The notes below the pieces were generated by a model. It had not been told where the DNA came from. It searched no databases and saw only the letters and a program-made list of their open reading frames with translations. Of a stretch of 64,000 nt of DNA, positions 51,726-60,069 are shown piece by piece. Source of the stretch: Christensenella sp. UBA2853 (lineage in GTDB: Bacteria; Bacillota; Clostridia; Christensenellales; Aristaeellaceae); contig DEFL01000009.1 of assembly GCA_002350845.1 (NCBI GenBank), forward strand, positions 1 to 64,000, in the 5' to 3' direction. The position numbers and the translations under genes are program-made. How positions within the stretch are numbered: position 1 is the first letter of the stretch; the number at the start of each line of letters is the position of its first letter.

Positions 51726-52295
51726 TTATTCAAAGAATGTTTCGCGAAGTACGTTTTTGCCGTAGTCAAATTCGCCCTTCATCTTGGTCTGCTCGTCAAT
51801 GGTGTACTGCCCGCGTTCGAGGGCAACCATGCCGGTGCGGACCAGTTCCAGAATGCCGAATTCGGTCAGGAGATTCTGGATGGCTTCTGTTTTGGTTTCA
51901 TCACCAATGACAGCAAGTGTAATGCTGGCTTTGGAGACATCGATGATGGAAGCTCTGAAAATGTTTGCGATCTGAATGATTTCGTTGCGCTGAACACTGT
52001 CACCGGAGCTGACCTTGATGAGCATCAGTTCACGGCGGATAGCGTGTTCAGGCTTCAGCGCTTTGACGGAGTGGACACAGATCAGTTTGCGCAGCTGATT
52101 GCACAGGAGATTCAGCTGCTGATCGTCTGCAATGACTTCGATTGTGATTCGGGAAATGGCCGGATTATCCGTCGTGCCCACTGCGAGGCTTTCAATGTTG
52201 TAGCCTTTTCCGGAGAACAGTCGTGCCACACGTGAGAGAACACCGGACTCGTTGTCGACGAGAACGGCGAGGGTATGACGATTCGTAGGATTCAT
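51726..52295 (-). CDS. ilvN: Acetolactate synthase small (regulatory) subunit
   Basis: Regulatory subunit of acetolactate synthase, which gives feedback inhibition by valine. The 189-residue protein has an N-terminal ACT domain (HTLAVLVDNESGVLSRVARLFSGKGYNIESLAVG) and the C-terminal ALS-binding domain (RELMLIKVSSGDSVQRNEIIQI). AGAGGAGCGAGC precedes the ATG. It lies 14 bases after ilvB and 20 bases before ilvD, within one operon controlled by the upstream attenuator. Confidence 0.96.
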   Translation of the reverse strand: MNPTNRHTLAVLVDNESGVLSRVARLFSGKGYNIESLAVGTTDNPAISRITIEVIADDQQLNLLCNQLRKLICVHSVKALKPEHAIRRELMLIKVSSGDSVQRNEIIQIANIFRASIIDVSKASITLAVIGDETKTEAIQNLLTEFGILELVRTGMVALERGQYTIDEQTKMKGEFDYGKNVLRETFFE

Positions 52296-52309
52296 AATGC
52301 TCGCTCCTC

Positions 52310-54010
52310 TCAGTTCAGCATGAAGTCGGTAATATGACTGCCGCCGCCCACCATGGGACGGACTTTTTCATCAATGTCAATCAGGCAGTCGATGACCGAT
52401 CCGCGCGGACTGGCAAGTGCCTGCTGGAAAACCGTCTCGAACTCTTCCAGACTGGAGGCACGGAAGCCGTTGAGGCCATAGGCTTCTGCGAGACGCACAA
52501 AGTCCGGCGCACGGTCCAGTGTTGTCTGTGAAAAACGTCCTCCGTAGATCAGCGTCTGCCACTGGCGGACCATGCCGAGCGTGCGGTTGTCGAAGATCAC
52601 TGTAATAATAGGAAGACCGTAATACTGAACGGTCGAGAGTTCATTGCAGTTCATCCGGAACGAGCCGTCGCCTGTGATATGAAGCACTCTCTTGTTCGGG
52701 AAAGCTGTCTGGGCACCGATTGCAGCGCCAAGGCCGAATCCCATGGTGCCGAAGCCGCCGGAAGTCAGGAGCTGACCCGGGTAATCAAAGTGGAAATGCT
52801 GAATGGCCCACATCTGGTGCTGTCCGACGTCGGTGGAAACAATGGAATCCTTCGGGGCAGCGGACACAATGGCTCCGAGAATCTGGCCCGGAGTCAGGCA
52901 GCCCGGATGTTCATCATAGATGGTCTCGCGGGGGTGAGAGAAGACCTCTGCTTTCCATGCATCGTGATGCATTTCGGGAACGAGTTCCATCAGGAGCTCA
53001 AGAACACGTCCGGCATCACCGACAATATGATGATCGGTCTGAACATTCTTATTGATTTCCGAACGGTCAATATCAATCTGAACAATCTTTGCGTGCTGGG
53101 CAAAGGTGTCCGTTTTCAACGCCACACGGTCTGAGAAGCGGCAGCCAATGGCCAGAAGAAGATCGCATTCATCCACGGCAATATTGCTTGCCTGGGAACC
53201 ATGCATGCCGATCATGCCGGTGACCAGAGGGTCTGTTCCGGACAGCGCACCTGCGCCCATGACCGTCAGTGCGACCGGGGCATCCACGCGGTGGGCAAAG
53301 GCGGAAAAGATCTCATGCGCCCGGGAGCGGACAACGCCGCCGCCACAGATGATGAAGGGCTTTTCGGACTGCCGGAGCATATCCGCGAGAAGACGGATGT
53401 CATCTCCGTCGGGTTCCGGCGGCTTGAAATCATAGCGCTGCATGAGGGCACCGAGATGGCCGCTTTTTCCGTGATTTTTTCTTGCCATGGGCGTGTATTC
53501 TCCCATCTGGGCAGTGACATCCTTGGCAATATCGATCAGAACAGGGCCGGGACGACCGCTGCGCGCAATGGCAAAAGCCTCCCGGACCGTGTCAGCGAGG
53601 TTGTTCACAGAGCGCACGAGAAAATTGCACTTCGTGATGGGCATGGTAACGCCGGTAATATCCACTTCCTGAAATGAATCCTTACCGATCAGGCCGGTGG
53701 ACACATTGCAGGTGATGGCCACGATGGGGGAGGAATCAAGATAGGCGGTTGCAATGCCGGTGACCAGATTGGTGGCGCCAGGGCCGGAAGTGGCGAAACA
53801 GACGCCGACGCGGCCGGTGGAACGTGCATATCCGTCTGCGGCATGGCACGCCCCCTGCTCATGGGCTGTCAGCACATGGTGAATCTCATCACCCATTTTA
53901 TACAACTCGTCATAGACGTTGAGAATAGTGCCGCCCGGATAACCGAAAATGGTGTCAACCCCCTGCTCTTTGAGACACTCGAGCAGGATTCTTGCGCCAT
54001 TGAGCTGCAT
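52310..54010 (-). CDS. ilvB: Acetolactate synthase large (catalytic) subunit
   Basis: Joins two pyruvates, or pyruvate and 2-ketobutyrate, using thiamine diphosphate, the first common step to valine, leucine and isoleucine. The 566-residue protein shows the N-terminal ThDP glutamate region FGYPGGTILNVYDEL, LTAHEQGACHAADGYAR, the central FAD-type domain, and the C-terminal ThDP/Mg motif GDGSFRMNCNELSTVQYYGLPI. GATAGGAGG lies before the ATG. A stem-loop attenuator sits 36 bases upstream. Confidence 0.96.
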   Translation of the reverse strand: MQLNGARILLECLKEQGVDTIFGYPGGTILNVYDELYKMGDEIHHVLTAHEQGACHAADGYARSTGRVGVCFATSGPGATNLVTGIATAYLDSSPIVAITCNVSTGLIGKDSFQEVDITGVTMPITKCNFLVRSVNNLADTVREAFAIARSGRPGPVLIDIAKDVTAQMGEYTPMARKNHGKSGHLGALMQRYDFKPPEPDGDDIRLLADMLRQSEKPFIICGGGVVRSRAHEIFSAFAHRVDAPVALTVMGAGALSGTDPLVTGMIGMHGSQASNIAVDECDLLLAIGCRFSDRVALKTDTFAQHAKIVQIDIDRSEINKNVQTDHHIVGDAGRVLELLMELVPEMHHDAWKAEVFSHPRETIYDEHPGCLTPGQILGAIVSAAPKDSIVSTDVGQHQMWAIQHFHFDYPGQLLTSGGFGTMGFGLGAAIGAQTAFPNKRVLHITGDGSFRMNCNELSTVQYYGLPIITVIFDNRTLGMVRQWQTLIYGGRFSQTTLDRAPDFVRLAEAYGLNGFRASSLEEFETVFQQALASPRGSVIDCLIDIDEKVRPMVGGGSHITDFMLN

Positions 54011-54045
54011 GAAAAGAACCTCCTATCGTTTTCGAACAGATATAT

Positions 54046-54078
54046 AAAAGTCTGCAGCCTGTACGTCAGGCTGCAGAC
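54046..54078 (-). terminator. Attenuator of the ilvBND operon
   Basis: On the minus strand, GTCTGCAGCCTG and CAGGCTGCAGAC form a perfect 12-bp stem with a 5-base loop, followed by TTTTATA. It lies 36 bases before ilvB. A copy of the 5' arm, CTGCAGCCT (54123-54115), lies upstream and can pair with the 3' arm instead, giving an antiterminator. Confidence 0.87.
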
Positions 54079-54133
54079 ACATATCTGCCACACGGGTCTT
54101 GGCGTGATGCAGAAAGGCTGCAGAGAACTGCGA

Positions 54134-54214
54134 TCAGGCTACTGCCTTATTGAAACATATCGACCGTACCTGAATTGCGACAGGAAGCAGATTCTGAGAG
54201 AAACTGCGCTGCAT
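54134..54214 (-). CDS. Putative ilv operon leader peptide
   Basis: A 26-residue open frame in the leader of ilvBND, starting at an ATG 12 bases after AAGGAGG and ending in TGA about 55 bases before the attenuator. Seven of its residues are Leu, Val or Ile (LL, V, I, V, I, V), spread out rather than in one run. Its ribosome could control the choice between the antiterminator and terminator pairings, as in other ilv leaders. The moderate branched-chain content makes this tentative. Confidence 0.5.
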   Translation of the reverse strand: MQRSFSQNLLPVAIQVRSICFNKAVA

Positions 54215-54273
54215 GCCCTTCTTTGCCTCCTTGGTGATATCACAATATACCGCACATGCCATGCGGCACAATG

Positions 54274-54302
54274 ATTATAGCGGCAGATGGCTGGACTGTC
54301 AA
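54274..54302 (-). promoter_or_regulatory. Promoter of the ilvBND operon
   Basis: On the minus strand: consensus TTGACA (54302-54297), 17-base spacer, consensus TATAAT (54279-54274). The leader before ilvB is about 255 nt. Confidence 0.93.
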
Positions 54303-54395
54303 CGAAGCAGTCTTCTGAATACAATGAAAGAACATGCATCCACGGAAATTCACGGAAATGCGCCGCGCCGCAGGAAAAGAGGACAGGAGTTGACG

Positions 54396-54424
54396 TTGAC
54401 TCAATAGTTTAAGTGTGGTATTTT
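54396..54424 (+). promoter_or_regulatory. Promoter of the SH3-like secreted protein gene
   Basis: TTGACT (54396-54401), 17-base spacer, TATTTT (54419-54424), 45 bases before the start codon. Confidence 0.65.
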
Positions 54425-54469
54425 AGATAGGTGCAGATTTATTCTGTAATGGGGAGGATATGAACTGCG

Positions 54470-55924
54470 ATGAAAAAAAGAATCATCAGTCTGCTTCTCG
54501 TTTTTGCTCTGGCATTTCAGCTGAGCGGCGCTCTGGCCGTGACCGAAAAGGAATGGAATGCACAGTGCGTCAACAAAACAATCCATGAAACGATGGTATA
54601 TGCGAATGCTGTCGATAAAGAAAACGCTGCATCCCTGCCGGCCGGCACCTATGTTCTGACGCATGAATATGATGTCATGAGCAATCGCTGGAAGATCAGC
54701 TATCTGGACGGCGAGTCTGTAAAAGAGGGCTATGTTTCAGGAACGGACCTGACCATCGCTGTAGCGACAGTGGTTCTTGAGGATGGCAGCATTGAGACCA
54801 TACCGGAGACACTCAAAGGCCAGCCGGAAGAGATTGCCGCATTCCTCAACGATCGCTATTCCGACCGAATCTTTGAGGCGAAGGACGGATCGATTCTGGC
54901 CACCGATGCTGTTTCTGATTCTGCGACAGTGGAAGAGGAGACAGTCGTGAATACTGAGCCCGCTGCAGAAGAACCTGCTGCAGAAGAAGTTCAGGAGCAG
55001 GCTGTGGAAACGATTCCCACTCCGGCGGAAGAGAATACAGTGTCGAAAGTCATCACCTTCTCTGCTCCAACGGAAGCCCCGGCTCCCGCAAGTGTGCCTG
55101 CTGTGACGGCGGCTCCTGTCGCTGCACAGGAACCTGCTGCGGCTGCACAGGAACCTGCTGCGGCTGCGCAGGTGGATGCTGCGCCGACAGCCACACCGGT
55201 TCCGACTGCACTGCCTGCAGATCAGTATGAGGTTCCGGAAAACCTGAAGAATATCGTTCTGATCGGCACCAATACATGCCTGGTCAACAACGAAGGAGAA
55301 CTGTCCTCCGTCAAGACAAATTCGGTCCGCTTCTCTGAAGGTGCGAAGAAGAACAAGATGGTGGCCTACGCAAGGGCAACCGCCGACGGGTATGTTCAGT
55401 TCCTGGCCGAACCCAATCCGAGAAGCCGCGTGATTGGCTACCTGAAGACCGGTACCATTGTCGGCATCGTCAAGGCCGGTTCCAACTACAGCCGTGTCTA
55501 TGTTGACGGCATTGTGGGATGCGTCAAGACCAATATGCTTGCCAGCATTACCGTGGACAAGAAACCGAAGGGAAAAGGCATTCTGACGGCCGGCGGCGCA
55601 ATTGACAATACCGTTACGGTCAATGTGCTGTCCGCTTCCTCCAAGTCCTATATTGTGGACGCACTGCCCTGCGGACTTCAGGTGGATATCTGGGAGAAAA
55701 AGGGGAATTTCTATCAGATTGAAGCGAATGGCCTTCGTGTGTGGGTGAATAAGTCCAACCTGACGGAAAAGGCATCCATGGAAGGCATGGTCGAGCAGAC
55801 AGCCTGGAATCATGTCATGGAAACTCCTCCGTCTCTGACAAAAACGGTCAGAAACGCGAATGGACTGGAGGAAGTTCCGGATAATTCCAAGTCCTACAAT
55901 ATGCACAGGGATCCTTACAACTGA
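54470..55924 (+). CDS. Secreted protein with SH3-like domains and a low-complexity linker
   Basis: A 484-residue exported protein. The signal peptide is MKKRIISLLLVFALAFQLSG with cleavage near ALA-V. An N-terminal SH3-like domain (residues 25-105: AVDKENAASLPAGTYVLTHEY, GYVSGTDLTIA) is followed by a linker of about 100 residues rich in Ala, Pro, Glu and Thr, and then two more SH3b-like domains (YVQFLAEPNPRSRVIGYLKTGTIVGIV, VNVLSASSKSYIVDALPCGLQVDIWE). Bacterial SH3 domains often bind cell-wall peptides. No catalytic domain is seen, so it may be a wall-binding or scaffolding protein. The linker contains a perfect 21-bp tandem repeat. Confidence 0.8.
   Translation: MKKRIISLLLVFALAFQLSGALAVTEKEWNAQCVNKTIHETMVYANAVDKENAASLPAGTYVLTHEYDVMSNRWKISYLDGESVKEGYVSGTDLTIAVATVVLEDGSIETIPETLKGQPEEIAAFLNDRYSDRIFEAKDGSILATDAVSDSATVEEETVVNTEPAAEEPAAEEVQEQAVETIPTPAEENTVSKVITFSAPTEAPAPASVPAVTAAPVAAQEPAAAAQEPAAAAQVDAAPTATPVPTALPADQYEVPENLKNIVLIGTNTCLVNNEGELSSVKTNSVRFSEGAKKNKMVAYARATADGYVQFLAEPNPRSRVIGYLKTGTIVGIVKAGSNYSRVYVDGIVGCVKTNMLASITVDKKPKGKGILTAGGAIDNTVTVNVLSASSKSYIVDALPCGLQVDIWEKKGNFYQIEANGLRVWVNKSNLTEKASMEGMVEQTAWNHVMETPPSLTKTVRNANGLEEVPDNSKSYNMHRDPYN
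55121..55162 (+). repeat. 21-bp tandem repeat inside the SH3-like protein gene
   Basis: Two identical 21-bp units encode AAQEPAA twice; a third partial unit follows. It lies in the Ala/Pro/Glu-rich linker and could change length by slippage without frameshift. Confidence 0.85.
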
Positions 55925-55943
55925 TCGGTACAGAAACTGCTGA

Positions 55944-55970
55944 GGAACCGGAAAATTCCGGTTCCTTTTT
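55944..55970 (+). terminator. Terminator of the SH3-like protein gene
   Basis: GGAACCGG and CCGGTTCC form an 8-bp stem with a 6-base loop and TTTTT. Confidence 0.92.
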
Positions 55971-56075
55971 CATCCTGAGAGAGGGATGCATGAAAATGAT
56001 CCCCCGCTCATTCCAGAAATGCCCTGCTGGCCCCAGAAACTCTGAAAACACACTCAAAGCCTTGAAAAAAGGCGG

Positions 56076-56104
56076 TTGACAAAAACTAAAGGGGTCCGTA
56101 TAAT
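56076..56104 (+). promoter_or_regulatory. Promoter of the yceD-rpmF operon
   Basis: Consensus TTGACA (56076-56081), 17-base spacer, consensus TATAAT (56099-56104). Confidence 0.93.
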
Positions 56105-56136
56105 ACAGCATGGTCACGACGAGGAGGACTGGAAAC

Positions 56137-56643
56137 GTGCTTGATGTCTCGACAGCAACCCGGAATCCGGGGACACGATATGTGTATGATGTGGAGCAGG
56201 CCATTGCCCCGCAGAATGTCTGTGGAGAACTGGTACGCTTTGATTCAGCGCACCTGACCGGATCGTACGAAGCCATGGAGAATGGTGACGTCGAAGTGGA
56301 AGGCAGGCTGACTGTTCATGCCCATGCCCGCTGTGCCAATTGCCTCAAAGATGGCAGTGCCTTTGTAGAAGCAGATTATCGGGAGCTGTTTCAGCGCGAA
56401 GGCGATCCGGAAGACGATGAGATCTTTACTTATACAGGTCATGTCGTTGATCTGGAGAAGCTGGCCATGTCCTATGCAGTGATGCATCTTCCGATGCGGT
56501 TTCTTTGCAAACCGGACTGCCAGGGATATGTACAGTATCTTGATGAGGAAGATCCCGATACATGCCAGAAGGAACTGACTGGTCAGCATCCTTTTGCGGC
56601 ATTGCAGCAGCTGCTCTCTCAGAGCGGTGCTGACCAGGAGTGA
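56137..56643 (+). CDS. YceD (DUF177) family protein
   Basis: A 168-residue DUF177 protein with the characteristic cysteine pairs HARCANCLKDG and FLCKPDCQGY and the EDDEIFTYTGHVVDLEKL segment. YceD proteins are nearly always encoded just before rpmF, as here, and are linked to 23S rRNA or ribosome assembly; the exact role is not settled. The GTG at 56137 is chosen because GAGGAGG lies 9 bases upstream; the ATG at 56110 would begin at or before the expected transcription start. Confidence 0.9.
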   Translation: MLDVSTATRNPGTRYVYDVEQAIAPQNVCGELVRFDSAHLTGSYEAMENGDVEVEGRLTVHAHARCANCLKDGSAFVEADYRELFQREGDPEDDEIFTYTGHVVDLEKLAMSYAVMHLPMRFLCKPDCQGYVQYLDEEDPDTCQKELTGQHPFAALQQLLSQSGADQE

Positions 56644-56688
56644 CATATGTCACGATATCATGGATGAGATGTATGAGGAGGTGTGAAC

Positions 56689-56895
56689 ATGGCTCTTCCG
56701 AAGGGAAAAATTTCCAAGGCTCGCAAACATAGCCGCCGTGCAAACTGGAAACTGGAGCAGCCCGCCATCGTCGAGTGCCCCAAGTGCCATAAGATGAAGC
56801 TGTCCCATCATATCTGCAAATTCTGCGGTTTTTATGATGGCACGGACGTCCTGAAGCTCGAAGAAAAAGAAAATCAGGGCAAGAAAGACGCCTAA
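56689..56895 (+). CDS. rpmF: 50S ribosomal protein L32
   Basis: A 68-residue ribosomal protein starting MALPKGKISKARKHSRRANWK, with a zinc-ribbon of the C+ type (CPKCHKMKLSHHICKFCG). It belongs to the large subunit. GGAGG lies 7 bases before the ATG at 56689. The TAA is followed within a few bases by the valine T-box leader, with no terminator seen between, so transcripts may run from rpmF into the valS leader. Confidence 0.96.
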   Translation: MALPKGKISKARKHSRRANWKLEQPAIVECPKCHKMKLSHHICKFCGFYDGTDVLKLEEKENQGKKDA

Positions 56896-56904
56896 ATATT
56901 GTTT

Positions 56905-57122
56905 TCGATGAACAAAGAGGAGTACTCCGCATGCCGGCCAAGAGAGGGCAGTTCAAAGGCTGAAAGGCTGCCTGCAGTGGCCTGCGGAGGAAGGTCGCTT
57001 TGGGAGAAACAGCGGGAAACCGCACGGAAGCATCCGTTATCGTGCAGTTGAGGCAGACTTTGTCTGCGAAAAAAGGTGGTACCACGGAGCAGATCCGTCC
57101 TTCGGGATGGCCTGCTTTTTTA
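56905..57122 (+). promoter_or_regulatory. T-box riboswitch, probably valine-specific
   Basis: The leader holds the T-box sequence AAGGTGGTACCACGG (57073-57087), a terminator (GCAG...ATCC with GGAT...CTGC then TTTTTTTA, 57089-57122), stem III GCAGAC/GTCTGC (57055 region), and stem I with AGAGAGGGCAG and GAAAGGCTGCC. A GUC valine codon lies in the specifier loop at GAAGGTCGC (about 56990-56998). Uncharged tRNA-Val should allow readthrough into a small membrane protein gene and valS. Confidence 0.93.
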
Positions 57123-57147
57123 TTTTATTCAAGGCAGGAGACGAACG

Positions 57148-57327
57148 ATGCTGGAACGGTTGATGCATCCCGCTGTCCTTTTGGTTCTGCTCGGTGCACT
57201 GTGTGCCTATGGAAGCAGGAAGCTGGCAGGTTTTCTGCTCAAAGAGCAGCCGAACGGCGAACTCATCCTGAAGGGAATCGGATGCGCACTGGCCGCCGCC
57301 GGTGCACTTTGGCTGTTTATGACATAA
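57148..57327 (+). CDS. 59-residue membrane protein between the T-box and valS
   Basis: A small protein with two hydrophobic helices: PAVLLVLLGALCAYGSRKLAG near the start and GIGCALAAAGALWLFM at the end, joined by a short polar turn (KEQPNGE). I do not recognise a family. The ATG at 57148 follows GGCAGGAGACG; the frame extends upstream to 57076 but that part lies in the T-box terminator. It is the first gene under the valine T-box and valS starts 24 bases later, so both should respond to valine supply. Confidence 0.7.
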   Translation: MLERLMHPAVLLVLLGALCAYGSRKLAGFLLKEQPNGELILKGIGCALAAAGALWLFMT

Positions 57328-57351
57328 GAACAGGAAATCAAGGGAGGAACT

Positions 57352-60060
57352 ATGGAACAGACAATGGAAACCAAATTCAATCCACAGGCGATTGAAAAAG
57401 AAATCTATGAGGCATGGGAAAGCAGTGGGGCGTTTGTTGCCCATCGTGTAGAGGGAAAGAAGCCCTTCACCATTGTCATGCCGCCGCCCAACATCACAGG
57501 CCAGCTTCACATGGGCCATGCCATGGACTGCACACTGCAGGATGCCGCCATCCGCTATCATCGCATGAAGGGCGACCCGACACTCTGGCTGCCCGGAACA
57601 GATCACGCAGCCATCGCGACGGAAGTCAAGATTGTCGATAAGATGCGTGAAGAAGGTCTGACGAAAGAAAGCCTTGGCAGAGAAGGATTCCTGAAGAGAG
57701 CCTGGGCCTGGAAGGAACAGTACGGAAACCGTATCACCCTCCAGCAGCGCCGCATGGGTTCTTCCTGTGACTGGAGCCGCGAGCGTTTTACGATGGACGA
57801 AGGCTGCTCCAGAGCCGTTCGTGAAGTCTTCTGCTCCCTGTACGATAAGGGACTCATTTACCGCGGAACACGTCTGGTCAACTGGTGCCCCTGCTGCCAG
57901 ACATCGATTTCCGATGCGGAAGTGGAATATGAAGAGAAAGACGGCAATTTCTGGCATCTCTTTTATCCGGTTAAGGAAACCGGCGAAATGATCGAGCTGG
58001 CAACCACGCGTCCGGAAACCATGCTGGGTGATACCGCTGTTGCTGTCAATCCCGAGGATGAACGTTTCAAGCATCTGCATGGCTGCCACGTGATTCTGCC
58101 GCTTGTGAACAGGGAAATCCCGATCGTCCTTGACGAACATGCAGACATGACCAAGGGAACAGGTGTCGTCAAGATTACACCTGCCCATGACCCGAATGAC
58201 TATGAAGTCGGTCAGCGCCATCAGCTTCCCATCGTGCGTGTCTTCACCTATGACGGCCATATGACGGGTGCCAAGGAAAAGCGCGAAAATGAGGAACTGA
58301 TTGCCAGCGGAAAGGCTGCAGTGAATGAACCGGTCGTTCTCGACTGCGGCAAGTATGCCGGCATGACCACAATGGAAGCACGCAAGGCCATTGTCAAGGA
58401 TCTTGAGGCCGGCGGTTTCCTGGGCAAAATTGAGCCGCTCAAGCACGAAGTCGGAACCTGCTACCGCTGCCACACCGTGGTCGAGCCGATGGTGTCCAGA
58501 CAGTGGTTTGTCAAGATGGAACCGCTCGCCAAGCCGGCTATTGAAGCTGTCGAAACCGGGAAGACCCGTTTCCTCCCGGAACGGTTTGAAAAAACCTACA
58601 TGAACTGGATGCGCAATATCCGCGACTGGTGCATTTCCAGACAGCTGTGGTGGGGACACCGGATTCCCGCATGGTACTGCGATGACTGCGGAGAAGTGAT
58701 CGTCAGCCGGACGGATCCGACGGTCTGCCCGAAGTGCGGATGCACGCATCTGACTCAGGACGAGGATGTTCTGGATACCTGGTTCTCCTCTGCTCTGTGG
58801 CCTTTCTCGACCCTGGGCTGGCCGGATGAGACGGAAGACCTGAAGTACTTCTATCCGACCACCATGCTGGTGACGGGTTATGACATCATCACGTTCTGGG
58901 TTTCCCGCATGATCTTCTCAGGCATTGAGCAGATGGGCGAGACTCCTTTTGAAACCGTGCTGATTCATGGCCTTGTCCGTGATGAGCTGGGAAGAAAAAT
59001 GTCCAAGTCTCTCGGCAATGGTGTGGACCCTCTGGAAGTGGTTGATCAGTATGGCGCTGACGCACTGCGCTTCTCCCTGCTGATGGGTGTCAGCCCCGGA
59101 AACGATACCCGCTATTCCACGGAAAAGGTGGAGGCTGCCAGAAACTTTGCCAACAAGGTCTGGAATGCAAGCCGCTTCGTGCTCATGAATACGCAGGAGC
59201 ATGTCGATATCAATCCTGAGACACTGACCATTGCGGACAAGTGGATTCTGACCCGTTTCCATGACGCAGTGCGCGATATCACGGCCCACAATGAAGAAGG
59301 CGATTTTGGCCTGTCCGCAACCCGTGTCTATGATTTCGCCTGGTCTGAATTCTGCGACTGGTACATTGAAATGGCAAAGCCCTGGCTGCTGGGTGAAGAT
59401 GAGGCAGCCAAGCGCAATGTGCAGGCTGTGCTGCTCTATGTGCTGGAAGGCCTGCTCAAGCTGCTCCATCCGTTCATGCCGTTCCTGACAGAACAGGTGT
59501 ATCACTACCTGCCGGATTCCGAAGGATTCCTTATGCTGAAGGCTTGGCCTGACAGCGAGGGATATAATTATCCGGAAGACTGCAGCAAGATGGAAGGCAT
59601 CATGGAAGTCATTCGTCAGATCCGCAACATGCGTTCTGAGATGAATGTGCCTGCCGGCCGCCGCACCCGTCTGATGATTCTGCCTTCTGAAGGCTGGCAG
59701 GAAACCATCGCGCATGCATCGCTGTACTTTGCACGCCTTGCAGGTGTGTCTCAGTCCCGTCTGATTGCTTCTGCCTCTGATGTGACAGAAAAGACCGTGA
59801 CAAGCGTCACCTATGCTGGTACTCTGTATATTCCTCTGGGCGATCTGGTGGATATCGACAAGGAGATTGCACGTCTTGGCAAGGAACATGAGAACCTTGT
59901 CAAAGAGATTGAGCGCACGGAAGGAAAACTGAACAATCCGGGCTTTGTGTCCAAGGCACCGGCTGCTCTCGTTCAGGGAGAAAGAGAAAAGCTGGAAAAG
60001 AACCGTGCACGTCTTGAAGCGCTTTCTGCGCGCATCCAGGAACTCAAAGAATCCAAATAA
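57352..60060 (+). CDS. valS: Valine--tRNA ligase
   Basis: Charges tRNA-Val and edits mischarged threonine. The 902-residue class I synthetase has the HIGH-type motif in PPPNITGQLHMGHAM, the editing (CP1) domain with TTRPETMLGDTAVAV, the KMSKS motif in RKMSKSLGNGVDP, a helical anticodon-binding domain and the C-terminal coiled-coil arm (EIARLGKEHENLVKEIERTE). A CPKCGCTH zinc-type segment (about residues 460) is present. AAGGGAGGAAC precedes the ATG. Regulated by the T-box upstream. Confidence 0.97.
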   Translation: MEQTMETKFNPQAIEKEIYEAWESSGAFVAHRVEGKKPFTIVMPPPNITGQLHMGHAMDCTLQDAAIRYHRMKGDPTLWLPGTDHAAIATEVKIVDKMREEGLTKESLGREGFLKRAWAWKEQYGNRITLQQRRMGSSCDWSRERFTMDEGCSRAVREVFCSLYDKGLIYRGTRLVNWCPCCQTSISDAEVEYEEKDGNFWHLFYPVKETGEMIELATTRPETMLGDTAVAVNPEDERFKHLHGCHVILPLVNREIPIVLDEHADMTKGTGVVKITPAHDPNDYEVGQRHQLPIVRVFTYDGHMTGAKEKRENEELIASGKAAVNEPVVLDCGKYAGMTTMEARKAIVKDLEAGGFLGKIEPLKHEVGTCYRCHTVVEPMVSRQWFVKMEPLAKPAIEAVETGKTRFLPERFEKTYMNWMRNIRDWCISRQLWWGHRIPAWYCDDCGEVIVSRTDPTVCPKCGCTHLTQDEDVLDTWFSSALWPFSTLGWPDETEDLKYFYPTTMLVTGYDIITFWVSRMIFSGIEQMGETPFETVLIHGLVRDELGRKMSKSLGNGVDPLEVVDQYGADALRFSLLMGVSPGNDTRYSTEKVEAARNFANKVWNASRFVLMNTQEHVDINPETLTIADKWILTRFHDAVRDITAHNEEGDFGLSATRVYDFAWSEFCDWYIEMAKPWLLGEDEAAKRNVQAVLLYVLEGLLKLLHPFMPFLTEQVYHYLPDSEGFLMLKAWPDSEGYNYPEDCSKMEGIMEVIRQIRNMRSEMNVPAGRRTRLMILPSEGWQETIAHASLYFARLAGVSQSRLIASASDVTEKTVTSVTYAGTLYIPLGDLVDIDKEIARLGKEHENLVKEIERTEGKLNNPGFVSKAPAALVQGEREKLEKNRARLEALSARIQELKESK

Positions 60061-60069
60061 TCAAAGAAA

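Noticed and set aside
54011..54302. A T-box riboswitch controlling ilvB
   Set aside because: The leader has a terminator but no TGGNACC-type T-box sequence or stem I motif; the duplicated arm and small open frame fit leader-peptide attenuation better.
57037..58749. 570-residue minus-strand open frame
   Set aside because: It is the reverse of valS and the valine T-box; the protein has no recognisable domain.
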